Positions 34,324 through 42,034 of a stretch of DNA of 42,034 nt are shown piece after piece (within the stretch, counting starts at the first letter, position 1; each line of letters begins with the position of its first letter). The notes beneath the pieces are model-generated. The model was not told the origin of the DNA. It worked only from the letters and a program-made list of their open reading frames with translations, and did not search any database. The stretch is taken from positions 1 to 42,034 of the forward strand of contig JAVJTC010000045.1 of the NCBI GenBank assembly GCA_040219085.1, given 5' to 3'. This DNA is from Acidimicrobiales bacterium (GTDB lineage Bacteria > Actinomycetota > Acidimicrobiia > Acidimicrobiales > JAVJTC01). A program made the position numbers and the translations under genes.

Positions 34324-36591
34324 TCAGATCTTCTCGAGCGGGGCCCAGGACAACAGCAGCTGCTTCTCACCTATACCGGCGAAGTTGACCCGCACCTCGG
34401 CCTTGTCGCCCTCACCGCGGATGTCGAGAACGACCCCCTCGCCGAAGGTTCCGTGGCGCACGTCGTCGCCCACCTTGATGCTCTGGCCGTCACCGGTGGC
34501 CACGGACGCGTTCGGGGCCGCCCGCCCGGCCGCCATGGCCTTGTCGACGCGGTCCTCGCGGCTCGGGCTCAGCGACCAGCCGTCGCCGCCCCGACGACTC
34601 GAACCAGGCGTCCAGCCGTCGCTCCCGCCTGAGGATCGACGTTCGCTGCGCGAGCGGCGGGTGGTGCGGCTGCCCTCGGCGTCCACGACGAGTTCGGCCG
34701 GGATCTCCTCGAGGAACCGGCTCGGCGGGTTGTACTGCGTCGAGCCGTAGATGGTGCGTGCCCACGCGTTGGTGAGCGACAGGCGCTCCATCGCCCGCGT
34801 CAGCCCGACGTAGGCCAGGCGGCGCTCCTCTTCGAGCTGATCCGGCTCACCCAGCGAACGGACGTGGGGGAAGATCCCGTCCTCCATACCCATCAGGTAG
34901 ACGACGGGGAACTCGAGGCCCTTGGCCGAGTGCAGGGTCATCAACACGACCGACGAGTCGTCGTCGCCGATCTGGTCGCTGTCGGAGACGAGGGCCACCT
35001 GTTCGAGGAACTCGGCGACCGTCGGATACTTCGACGCGACGCCGATCAGCTCGGCGAGATTCTCGAGGCGACCCTCCGCCTCGATGGAGCCGTCGGCCTC
35101 GAGTTCCTGGCGGTAACCGGACTCGTCGAGAAGTGCACCGATGACCGCGGCCGGTCCGTCGTCGACGAACGCCGCCCCCTCTTCGAGTACCCGCAGGAAT
35201 TCCGCGATGCCGTTGGCCGCACGGCCGGAGGCGCCGGCCTCGTCCGCGTTGCGCAGCGCGTCCACGAACGGCACGCCGTGCGCGGCCGCCCAGGCGTCGA
35301 GACGGGCGACCGAGCCGTCGCCCACACCGCGTTTGGGGGTGTTGAGGACCCGCTTGAGCGACACCTCGTCGATCGGGTTGATGACAGCCCGGAGATACGC
35401 GAGCGCGTCCTTGATCTCGCGACGGTCGTAGAACCGGGTGCCGCCGACGACCCGGTAGGGCACGCCGACCCGGACCATGTACTCCTCGAGCACCCGACTC
35501 TGTGCGTTGGTCCGGTAGAAGACGGCGATGTCGCCGTAGCGGTAACCCTCACCGTCGTGGAGGCTCGCGATCTCGTGGGCGACCCACCGGGCCTCGTCGG
35601 CTTCGTCGTCGGCGAAGTAGCGGGTGATGGGTGACCCGCCCCCCTGCTCTGTCCACAGCGCCTTGGGCTTGCGTCCGACGTTGTTGGAGATGACGGCGTT
35701 GGCCGCGTCCAGGATGGTCTGGGTGGAGCGGTAGTTCTGCTCGAGCAACATGACCGTCGCGTCGGGGAACGCCCGCTCGAAGTCCACGATGTTGCGGATG
35801 TCGGCGCCGCGGAAGGCGTACACGCCCTGGTCCTGGTCACCGACCGCGAAGACGTTGCCGTGCAGCCCGGCCAACTGCTCGACGAGGCGGGCCTGCACGC
35901 GGTTGGTGTCCTGGTACTCGTCCACGAGCAGGTGGCGGAACCGCTGTTGATACTTCTCGCGGACCGTGGGGTCACGCTCGAAGAGCTCGACGGTGCGCAA
36001 CAACAGGTCGTCGAAGTCCATCGCCCCGGCGCGTCGCAGACGTTTCTGGTACTCGGTGTAGACGTCGGAGATACGACGCTCGAAGACCGTGCCGAGGCTC
36101 CCCGAGGCCTTCTCCGAATACGCCCGGTCGTCGAGCATCTCGTTCTTGGCGAGGCTGATGGCTCCGTGTACCGACCGGGGCGGAAAGCGCTTGGTGTCGA
36201 TGTCGAGATCCCGCAGCACGTAGCCGACGAGGCGCACGGCGTCGGCCTGGTCGTAGATCGTGAACTGTGACGGAAAGCCGATGGCCTCGGCGTCACGGCG
36301 CAGGATCCGCACACACGCCGAGTGGAACGTCGACACCCACATCTTCTGGGCGACCTCACCGATGAGTCCCGCGACACGCTCCTTCATCTCGTTCGCGGCG
36401 CGGTTGGTGAAGGTGATGGCCAGGATCTCGAAGGGCGACACACCCTGGTCGATCAGGTGGGCGATGCGGTGCGTGAGCACCCGCGTCTTGCCCGAGCCGG
36501 CGCCCGCGACGACCAGGATCGGCCCGTCGCCGTGCAGCACGGCGTCGTGTTGGGCCGGGTTCAGGCCGGCGAGAAGGTCGTCACGTCGCAC
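34324..36591 (-). CDS. pcrA: UvrD/PcrA-type ATP-dependent DNA helicase
   Basis: 3'-5' superfamily 1 helicase for repair and replication restart; 755 residues. Motif I is GAGSGKT (30-36), Ia ITFTNRAANEMKERV, II VDEYQDTNRVQ, III FAVGDQDQGVYAFRGAD, IV EQNYRSTQ, V VVLMTLHSAKGLEFPVVYL and VI RRLAYVGLTRA. The C-terminal region has a Ser/Arg-rich linker and an SH3-like end (KVGDDVRHGTFGEGVVLDIR) typical of PcrA. The start is GTG 36591, eight nt after TAGGGT. Mycobacteria call this branch UvrD1. Confidence 0.96.
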   Translation of the reverse strand: MRRDDLLAGLNPAQHDAVLHGDGPILVVAGAGSGKTRVLTHRIAHLIDQGVSPFEILAITFTNRAANEMKERVAGLIGEVAQKMWVSTFHSACVRILRRDAEAIGFPSQFTIYDQADAVRLVGYVLRDLDIDTKRFPPRSVHGAISLAKNEMLDDRAYSEKASGSLGTVFERRISDVYTEYQKRLRRAGAMDFDDLLLRTVELFERDPTVREKYQQRFRHLLVDEYQDTNRVQARLVEQLAGLHGNVFAVGDQDQGVYAFRGADIRNIVDFERAFPDATVMLLEQNYRSTQTILDAANAVISNNVGRKPKALWTEQGGGSPITRYFADDEADEARWVAHEIASLHDGEGYRYGDIAVFYRTNAQSRVLEEYMVRVGVPYRVVGGTRFYDRREIKDALAYLRAVINPIDEVSLKRVLNTPKRGVGDGSVARLDAWAAAHGVPFVDALRNADEAGASGRAANGIAEFLRVLEEGAAFVDDGPAAVIGALLDESGYRQELEADGSIEAEGRLENLAELIGVASKYPTVAEFLEQVALVSDSDQIGDDDSSVVLMTLHSAKGLEFPVVYLMGMEDGIFPHVRSLGEPDQLEEERRLAYVGLTRAMERLSLTNAWARTIYGSTQYNPPSRFLEEIPAELVVDAEGSRTTRRSRSERRSSGGSDGWTPGSSRRGGDGWSLSPSREDRVDKAMAAGRAAPNASVATGDGQSIKVGDDVRHGTFGEGVVLDIRGEGDKAEVRVNFAGIGEKQLLLSWAPLEKI

Positions 36592-36599
36592 TGCGGCTC

Positions 36600-36605
36600 A
36601 CCCTA
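36600..36605 (-). promoter_or_regulatory. -10 box of pcrA (near-leaderless)
   Basis: TAGGGT on the minus strand, 8 nt before GTG 36591. No SOS box of the GAACN4GTTC form is seen here. Confidence 0.45.
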
Positions 36606-36659
36606 GCGAGGGCCTGCGACGCCCCGGGTGACGGCGCCGACGACCTGGCCACCGTCGGC

Positions 36660-36665
36660 TACGTT
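36660..36665 (+). promoter_or_regulatory. -10 box of the 36673 hydrolase gene (leaderless)
   Basis: TACGTT, 7 nt before the ATG at 36673. Confidence 0.45.
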
Positions 36666-36672
36666 TCGCCGC

Positions 36673-37398
36673 ATGGCCTTTCTCGACCACGGCGACGCAC
36701 GGATCCACTACGAGGTGTCGGGGAACGACAATGGATTTCCCGTCCTCACGATCGCACCGGGTGGCATGCGCTCAGAGATCGCGATGTGGTCCGGCAAGCC
36801 CTGGAATCCGTTGGAAGCCCTGGTGGACGAGTACCGGCTCGTCGCCATGGACCAGCGCAACGCCGGCTCCTCGACTGCACCGGTGGGCGCAAACGACGGC
36901 TGGGCCACGTACACGGACGACCAGATCGCCGTGCTCGACCACCTCGGTATCGAGTCGTGCCACGTCGTCGGCATGTGCATCGGCGGTCCCTACATAGCGG
37001 GTCTGCTCCAGGAGGCGCCCGAGAGGTTCGTCTCGGCGGTGATGCTCCAACCGGTCGGCGTGGACGGCAACCGGGAGGCCTTCGTCGAGATGTTCGACGG
37101 ATGGGCCGCCGAGAAGGCGCCGGAGCACCCCGAGGCCGACGAGGCCACCTGGGAGTCGTTCCGTTCGAACATGTGGGACGGCGACTTCGTCCTCACCGCC
37201 TCACGCGACGAGATCGCAACCTGGGAGACGCCCCTGCTCGTGCTGATGGGAGACGATCAGTACCACCCGCAGTCGACGTCACGGGAGATCGCCCGGCTCG
37301 CACCGAACGCGACACTCGTCGAACGCTGGAAGGACGACGACGTTCTCGCCGACACGGACGCGACGATCACGTCGTTCCTCGCCCGATACACGCCGTGA
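36673..37398 (+). CDS. Alpha/beta-hydrolase-fold protein with Cys at the nucleophile position
   Basis: 241 residues. Strand 3/oxyanion region LTIAPGGMRSEIAMW, then LVAMDQRNAGSS, and the nucleophile elbow VVGMCIGGPY with Cys102 where Ser is usual, as in dienelactone hydrolases (GxCxGG). The expected acid/His segment is VLMGDDQYHPQSTS, in which Asp and a nearby His follow the strand; the usual late GHxP motif is absent. It is thus a Cys-type hydrolase or a pseudoenzyme. ATG 36673 is favoured by the leaderless -10 box; an earlier GTG is less likely. The stop overlaps the next gene by 4 nt, suggesting joint function. Confidence 0.82.
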   Translation: MAFLDHGDARIHYEVSGNDNGFPVLTIAPGGMRSEIAMWSGKPWNPLEALVDEYRLVAMDQRNAGSSTAPVGANDGWATYTDDQIAVLDHLGIESCHVVGMCIGGPYIAGLLQEAPERFVSAVMLQPVGVDGNREAFVEMFDGWAAEKAPEHPEADEATWESFRSNMWDGDFVLTASRDEIATWETPLLVLMGDDQYHPQSTSREIARLAPNATLVERWKDDDVLADTDATITSFLARYTP

Positions 37399-38327
37399 GC
37401 CGGCCCCTGCGTTTCGGTGTGCAGTGCAACGGGCCCACCGACGCCGCCGAGTGGATGGACATGGCCCGCAAGATCGAGGATCTCGGCTATTCGACGCTGT
37501 CGGTGGCCGACCACTTCGACAACGACCTCTCCCCCGTACCGGCGCTCACCGCCGCTGCCGCAGCCACCACGACCCTGCGCGTCGGTGCGCTCGTCTTCGC
37601 CAACGACTTCCGTCACCCTGTCGTGTTGGCCCGGGACTGCGCGACGCTCGACCTCATGTCGGGCGGACGCCTCGAGCTCGGCCTCGGCGCCGGATGGCAG
37701 CGCAGTGACTACGACACCACCGGCATCCCCTACGACCGTCCCGGTATCCGAATCGACCGTCTCGGCGAGGCGCTGTCGATCCTCAAGAGCTACTTCGGAG
37801 GCGAACCGTTCGACTTCACCGGCGACCACTACCAGATCTCGTCGTTCACGGGCCGGCCGGACGTCGTGCAGAGCCCCCACCCACCGATCCTGATCGGCGG
37901 CGGCGGGCGGCGCATCCTCGACCTCGCCGGTCGTGAGGCGGACATCGTCGGGATCAACCCGTCGTTGCACGCCGGTCGCATCGACGAGGAAGCCGGTCCC
38001 ACCGCGACGGCCGACGCCACTGACGAGAAGATCGGATGGATCCGTGCGGCGGCGGGCGCCCGCTTCTCCCAGATCGAGCTCCAGACGAGAATCCACATCG
38101 CCGCCGTCACCGACGACCCCCGAGCGATGGCCGAGGTCGTCGGTCCGGTTCTCGGCATCAGCGCGCAGGAAGCGCTCGACAGTCCGCACTCGCTCGTGGG
38201 CGAGGTCTCCGAGATCATCGAGAAGGTCCAAGCCGTGCGCGAGCGCTACGGGATCTCGTACTTCACCTGGGGACGCGATTCCCTCGACGCGATGGCCCCC
38301 GTCGTCGCCCGCCTCGCCGGCACCTGA
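37395..38327 (+). CDS. LLM-class F420-dependent oxidoreductase (TIGR03621-like)
   Basis: Luciferase-like TIM-barrel enzyme, 310 residues. Family features: RPLRFGVQCNGPTDAAEW, YSTLSVADHFDNDLSPVPAL, LRVGALVFANDFRHPVVLAR, then DLMSGGRLELGLGAGW and HPPILIGGGGRRIL. These are typical of F420-dependent members in actinobacteria, such as the MSMEG_2516 group. GTG 37395 overlaps the hydrolase stop (GTGA). Substrate unknown; pairing with a hydrolase suggests a small-molecule degradation step. Confidence 0.9.
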   Translation: MSRPLRFGVQCNGPTDAAEWMDMARKIEDLGYSTLSVADHFDNDLSPVPALTAAAAATTTLRVGALVFANDFRHPVVLARDCATLDLMSGGRLELGLGAGWQRSDYDTTGIPYDRPGIRIDRLGEALSILKSYFGGEPFDFTGDHYQISSFTGRPDVVQSPHPPILIGGGGRRILDLAGREADIVGINPSLHAGRIDEEAGPTATADATDEKIGWIRAAAGARFSQIELQTRIHIAAVTDDPRAMAEVVGPVLGISAQEALDSPHSLVGEVSEIIEKVQAVRERYGISYFTWGRDSLDAMAPVVARLAGT

Positions 38328-38398
38328 GCCGGTCGCGCAGGACGGGCCGGGGACCCGTCGCGGTACCCTCGCGGTCCACGCAGGACCCCGGGGAATCC

Positions 38399-39928
38399 AT
38401 GTCGAACACCACGCCATCCGATGACGAGACGGTGAGCACCGACGAACCGGACGCGCCCGAACCCGTATCCACGGCACCCGAACCCGCCGAACCCGAACCC
38501 GTATCCACGGCACCCGAACCCGCCGAACCCGAACCAGCCGCCGCGCCACCCCTACCCGCCGAACCCGAACCAGCCGAACCCGTATCCACGGCACCCGAAC
38601 CCGCCGAACCCGAACCAGCCGCCGCGCCACCCCAACCCGCCGAACCCGAACCAGCCGAACCCGAACCCGCGGACCCGAAACCCACGCCCGCGCCCGTATC
38701 CCCTGAGCCGGCGCCCGAAGCCACCGCCACACCCGCGATCGGCGCGACGAAGCCTGCCGGACCGAACCCACCGCCGGTCGCGGCGCCCGGTGGGACTCCC
38801 CCGGCCCCTGCAACCGCGCCCGGCGGCTACGAGTCCGGTCAGATCCTCTCCGGCCCGGTCACCGCGGTGACCGCCCACGAGGTCGAGGTGGACCTCGGCG
38901 ACGGGCTCGTCGGTGTCGTCGGCAGTCGCCACTGGGCACCCAACCTCCAGATCGACCTGACCGGCGAGGTCACCGTCGGCGACACCGTCGAAGCAGCTGT
39001 GCTCGTACGTGAAGATCAGCGGGGCCGCGTCGTGCTGTCGCGCTCGTGGGGCCGGACACTCACAGCATGGAAGACGCTCACCGACGCCCGTGCCTCAGGT
39101 GCTGTGGTCGAGGCCGTCGTTCTCGACACCGTGAAGGGTGGACTCGCCGTCGATGCCGGGATCCGGGCCTTCGTGCCACAGAGCCTCATCGACGTCGACC
39201 CCGGATTCGACGCCGAACAACTCGTCGGCCAGACGATCGAATGCCGCGTCGTCGACGTGGACCAGCGCAAGGGCCGCTGCGTGCTGTCGCGCAAGGCCGT
39301 CCAGCGCAGCATGCGCAAGTCCGAGTCACGCGAGCGGCTGAAGACCTTGAAGAAGGGCGAGAAGCTGACGGGCAAGGTCGTCCGACTCGCCGAGTTCGGC
39401 GCGTTCGTCGACGTGGGCGACGGCCTACAGGGTCTCGTTCACCGCTCAGAGCTGGGCTGGCGGGGAAGCGCCGACCCGGCCGACGTCGTATCCGTGGGCG
39501 ACGAGGTGACCGTTGCGGTGTTGCGGGCCCAGCCCGACAAGATGCGCCTCGGCCTGACGATGCGTCTCGGTGGTGACCCGCTCCGCGAACTCCAACCGGG
39601 CAGCCGGCACGACGGAACGGTCTCGCGCCTCGTGGACTTCGGGGCCTTCGTGAAGCTCGAGAACGGCGTCGAGGGACTCGTGCACCTCTCGGAGTTGGCC
39701 GAGTACCGGGTCAACACCCCCGAAGAGGTCGTGCTACCCGGCGAGAGGGTGCGGGTCGAGGTGATCGCCGTGGAACGTCGGCGACGACGCGTGGACCTGT
39801 CGATCCGCCTCGCCGTGGCCCCTCAGATCGCTCCCCCGCCGGTCGAAGCCGTGCCCTCCGCCGAGCCGGCCGCAGCCGAGGAGTCAGATCTCGCGGCCGA
39901 GCAGGGCGAGGAGCCGGACGCCGGCTGA
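38399..39928 (+). CDS. S1 RNA-binding domain protein with Pro/Glu/Ala repeat N-terminus
   Basis: 509 residues. Residues 1-145 are disordered, with repeats of PEPAEPEPVSTAP and PAEPEPAAAPP. Four S1-type units follow: about 148-210 (GQILSGPVTAVTAHEVEVDL), 225-290 (VVEAVVLDTVKGGLAVDAG), 308-375 (LTGKVVRLAEFGAFVDVGDG) and 392-460 (HDGTVSRLVDFGAFVKLENG), then an acidic end. The layout of the S1 units resembles ribosomal protein S1, but the tail is unlike it, so I do not call rpsA. It may be a second S1-like RNA-binding factor. The last 45 nt overlap the convergent gene. Confidence 0.85.
   Translation: MSNTTPSDDETVSTDEPDAPEPVSTAPEPAEPEPVSTAPEPAEPEPAAAPPLPAEPEPAEPVSTAPEPAEPEPAAAPPQPAEPEPAEPEPADPKPTPAPVSPEPAPEATATPAIGATKPAGPNPPPVAAPGGTPPAPATAPGGYESGQILSGPVTAVTAHEVEVDLGDGLVGVVGSRHWAPNLQIDLTGEVTVGDTVEAAVLVREDQRGRVVLSRSWGRTLTAWKTLTDARASGAVVEAVVLDTVKGGLAVDAGIRAFVPQSLIDVDPGFDAEQLVGQTIECRVVDVDQRKGRCVLSRKAVQRSMRKSESRERLKTLKKGEKLTGKVVRLAEFGAFVDVGDGLQGLVHRSELGWRGSADPADVVSVGDEVTVAVLRAQPDKMRLGLTMRLGGDPLRELQPGSRHDGTVSRLVDFGAFVKLENGVEGLVHLSELAEYRVNTPEEVVLPGERVRVEVIAVERRRRRVDLSIRLAVAPQIAPPPVEAVPSAEPAAAEESDLAAEQGEEPDAG
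38459..38656 (+). repeat. 81-bp tandem repeat inside the S1-protein gene, with a partial copy
   Basis: Two 81-bp (27-codon) copies, 38495-38575 and 38576-38656, differ at one base (Leu to Gln). A 36-bp partial copy precedes them (38459-38494). Unit protein: PVSTAPEPAEPEPAAAPP, then LPAEPEPAE. The frame is kept, and the unit uses GAA and CCC almost only. Confidence 0.85.
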
Positions 39929-40459
39929 GGCATCCGGCGGCGGCTCCACCGGTTCCCCGTAGTGGGGCGTCCCGGCCAGATCGAGCGCCACGGGGCGCCA
40001 CAGGTCCAGGCACCACTCGGCGGCTTCCTCATCGATCGTGACATCTGCGCCCAGCGCGGTGGCGACGTCCCAGCCGTGAACGAGGTTCTCCGACACGCGC
40101 ACTGCGACGACGGTCTCGACCGTCAGGTCCCCGAGCGGATGATGGACGACCAGCGACATGTCGCCGACGGCACGCACAGCCTCCAAGGCCGCCAGCGCGG
40201 TCCCACGCCAGGCGGCCATCGGGTTGGGTCCGAGCACCCCCGGGTCCGTCGTCGCGACAGCGGAGACACCGTCGCCGGCGAGCAGAGGCGGCACCTGCGA
40301 TTCGCCCAGCACGACGTGGGCGACGACCGACAGGACGTCCCAGTCCCCACTCGGTGTCGGCAGCTCCCACTGGTCGTCACGCACGGCCTGGACCCGACGA
40401 CCGAAGTCGGCGACCGCCCGGCTGTAGTGATCGAACGGGCCGGCGGAACTCACTCCCAT
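39884..40459 (-). CDS. TIGR03086-family DinB/MDMPI-type protein
   Basis: 191-residue four-helix-bundle protein of the DinB-like mycothiol-dependent maleylpyruvate-isomerase superfamily. The metal residues look to be His48 (VVAHVVLGE), Glu124 and His128 ([16 protein letters not shown]). The usual start [20 protein letters not shown] and TPSGDWDV are both present. ATG 40459 overlaps guaA by 10 nt; GTG 40453 gives the more common 4-nt overlap (GTGA). It is cotranscribed with guaA. Reaction unknown. Confidence 0.85.
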   Translation of the reverse strand: MGVSSAGPFDHYSRAVADFGRRVQAVRDDQWELPTPSGDWDVLSVVAHVVLGESQVPPLLAGDGVSAVATTDPGVLGPNPMAAWRGTALAALEAVRAVGDMSLVVHHPLGDLTVETVVAVRVSENLVHGWDVATALGADVTIDEEAAEWCLDLWRPVALDLAGTPHYGEPVEPPPDASAGVRLLALLGREI

Positions 40460-41988
40460 TCGATGGTGCCCGGCGGCTTCGACGTGATGTCGTACGCCAC
40501 CCGGTTGACGCCCTCGACCTCGTTGATGATGCGGCTCGACATGCGCTCCAGCAGGTCGTAGGGCAGGCGCGCCCAGTCCGCGGTCATCGCGTCCTCGCTG
40601 GTGACGGCCCGGATGATCACGGGATGCGCGTAGGTCCGCTCGTCTCCCATGACACCGACTGTGCGGACGTCGGGGAGGACGGCGAAGGCCTGCCAGATCG
40701 AGCGGTCGAGCCCCACCCGGTGGATCTCCTCGCGGACGATGGCGTCGGCCTCCTGGAGCATCAACACCTTCTCAGCGGTCACGTCACCGATGATGCGGAC
40801 GCCGAGCCCGGGGCCGGGGAAGGGTTGACGCCAGACGATCTCGTCCGGGAGGCCGAGGGCGGAACCGACCGACCGGACCTCGTCCTTGAAGAGGATCCGG
40901 AGTGGTTCGACGAGTTCGAAGTCCATGTCGTCGGGGAGGCCGCCGACGTTGTGGTGGCTCTTGATCTTCGCGGCGTCCTTCGTTCCGGATTCGATGACGT
41001 CGGGGTAGAGCGTTCCCTGCACGAGGAATCGGGCGTCGCTGATGCCGCCGGCCGCCTCCTCGAACACGCGGATGAAGAGTTCCCCGATGGTCTTGCGCTT
41101 GTCCTCCGGGTCGACGACGCCGGCAAGGCGGTCGAGGAACCGGTCACCGGCCCGGACGTGGATCAACTCGATGCCCTGGTTGCGGCGGAAGGTCTCCACG
41201 ACCTGTTCGCCCTCGTCCTTGCGCATCAGCCCCGTGTCGACGAAGACACACGTGAGGTTGTGGCCGATGGCCTTGTGCACGAGCGCGGCCGCCACGGCGG
41301 AGTCCACCCCGCCCGACAGACCGCAGATGGCCCGTCCGTCACCGACCTGCGCCCGGATGGCCTCGACCGCCTCGTCGATGATCTCGGCGGGGGTCCACGA
41401 ACGCGACGAACCGCACGGACCGCTCAGGAACCGCTCGAGCATCTCCTGACCGTGCGGTGTGTGGCCGACCTCGGGATGGAACTGGACGCCGTAGAGGCGC
41501 CTGTCATCGTTCTCGAGGACCGCCGCGGGGGCATCCGGTGTGGACGCGGTCACGGTGAACCCGGCGGGCGCCTCGACGATCGAGTCGAAGTGGCTCATCC
41601 ACACGTCCTGGTGGATCGGAAGATCCGCGAGGAGCGTGCCGCCGGCCGCGACGTCGAGCCGCGTCCGTCCGTACTCGCCGCGACCGGAGTGGTCCACTGT
41701 GCCCCCGAGTTGGCGGGCCAGGAGCTGCGCGCCGTAGCAGATACCCAGTACGGGGACGCCGAGTTCGTACACGGCCGGGTCGAGAGTGGGTGCTCCCTCG
41801 ACGTGCACCGACTTCGGGCCGCCGGACAAGATGATGCCGATCGGCTCCCTGGCGGCCATTTCAGCCGCGCTCATGTCGTGGGGGACGATCTCGCTGTAGA
41901 CGTTGGCCTCACGGACCCGCCGCGCGATCAGCTGGGCGTACTGGGCCCCGAAGTCGACGACGAGGACAAAATATCGGTCATCGCTCAT
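40450..41988 (-). CDS. guaA: GMP synthase (glutamine-hydrolysing)
   Basis: Makes GMP from XMP, ATP and glutamine; 512 residues. The class-I amidotransferase half has [18 protein letters not shown], the nucleophile Cys84 (GICYGAQLL) and His171/Glu173 ([11 protein letters not shown]). The synthetase half has the PP-loop SGGVDS (225-230), the dimer domain motif [18 protein letters not shown]-like [21 protein letters not shown] and the end [16 protein letters not shown]. Together with purH it places two purine enzymes in the window. The upstream gene ends 16 nt before its ATG. Confidence 0.97.
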   Translation of the reverse strand: MSDDRYFVLVVDFGAQYAQLIARRVREANVYSEIVPHDMSAAEMAAREPIGIILSGGPKSVHVEGAPTLDPAVYELGVPVLGICYGAQLLARQLGGTVDHSGRGEYGRTRLDVAAGGTLLADLPIHQDVWMSHFDSIVEAPAGFTVTASTPDAPAAVLENDDRRLYGVQFHPEVGHTPHGQEMLERFLSGPCGSSRSWTPAEIIDEAVEAIRAQVGDGRAICGLSGGVDSAVAAALVHKAIGHNLTCVFVDTGLMRKDEGEQVVETFRRNQGIELIHVRAGDRFLDRLAGVVDPEDKRKTIGELFIRVFEEAAGGISDARFLVQGTLYPDVIESGTKDAAKIKSHHNVGGLPDDMDFELVEPLRILFKDEVRSVGSALGLPDEIVWRQPFPGPGLGVRIIGDVTAEKVLMLQEADAIVREEIHRVGLDRSIWQAFAVLPDVRTVGVMGDERTYAHPVIIRAVTSEDAMTADWARLPYDLLERMSSRIINEVEGVNRVAYDITSKPPGTIEWE

Positions 41989-42004
41989 CGCCGCGACAGA
42001 CGAC

Positions 42005-42034
42005 TCAGTTGCCCATGCCGACGCCCTGGGCGCG
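42005..42034 (-). CDS. C-terminal end of the gene upstream of guaA (possibly GuaB3-like)
   Basis: Nine codons and a TGA are visible: RAQGVGMGN. The rest lies beyond the window. Ends of this kind are, from memory, seen in GuaB3-type IMP-dehydrogenase-related proteins, which neighbour guaA in actinobacteria; that is a weak guess. Confidence 0.4.
   Translation of the reverse strand, partial: RAQGVGMGN

Noticed and set aside
38459-38662. CRISPR-like repeat array
   Set aside because: The repeats are in frame and coding for Pro/Glu, with no unique spacers and no cas genes.

Overview
The window is high-GC DNA (roughly two thirds G+C by eye) that reads as an actinobacterial chromosome. Two WhiB-type iron-sulfur regulators, an ECF sigma/anti-sigma pair, an F420-type luciferase-like oxidoreductase, a TIGR03086-type DinB-fold protein, a PHO box of the streptomycete kind and very frequent TANNNT boxes placed 6-9 nt before start codons (leaderless transcripts) all point there. 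Gene content and the mix of families suggest Acidimicrobiia or a close relative rather than a mycobacterium or streptomycete; that placement is inference. I see no rRNA, tRNA, CRISPR, transposase or phage gene, and no gene-free stretch above 300 bases.

Layout. 1-339: start of a PstS phosphate-binding lipoprotein (minus strand) behind a PHO box. 516-3973: arsenic operon (minus): ArsR-ArsC fusion, ArsC, an aquaporin-like channel, and an ACR3 efflux pump broken by an 8-bp tandem duplication. 3978-6868: small protein, polyphosphate kinase and a MutT1-like Nudix enzyme. 6879-10781: envelope-stress block: HtrA protease, WhiB (plus strand), anti-sigma, ECF sigma, TatA and a second WhiB; the sigma operon and the plus-strand whiB both carry GGGAAC-N17-CGT promoters. 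10990-14543: macro-domain remnant and a MoxR ATPase/VWA pair. 14624-16789: GH2-type protein lacking its nucleophile.

16972-20510: sdhCAB. 20476-24155: alpha/beta hydrolase, DUF368/PopT lipid-carrier transporter, tiny secreted peptide, lipocalin-like protein, iron SOD and an SCP2-like protein. 24206-30447 (minus): mdh, icd, metF, folD, a VapBC toxin-antitoxin pair and purH. 30571-31420: two tandem paralogous membrane proteins. 31631-33668: sucCD. 33787-38327: anchored protein, PcrA helicase, a Cys-nucleophile alpha/beta hydrolase and an F420 oxidoreductase. 38399-42034: S1-domain protein with a Pro/Glu repeat tail, TIGR03086 protein, GMP synthase and the last codons of another gene.

How it fits together. 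Much of the window is central metabolism: four TCA steps (isocitrate, succinyl-CoA, succinate, malate), one-carbon/folate (metF, folD) and purine synthesis (purH, guaA), with phosphate (pstS, ppk) and stress (sigma-anti-sigma-HtrA-TatA, SOD, ars) functions. The sigma/anti-sigma/HtrA/Tat grouping recalls mycobacterial sigE-rseA-htrA-tatB, and ppk beside mutT1 is also mycobacterial-like. The strongest points for follow-up are the paired ECF promoters linking the sigma factor to whiB, the ACR3 frameshift, the nucleophile-less GH2 protein, and the compact leaderless and bidirectional promoters.
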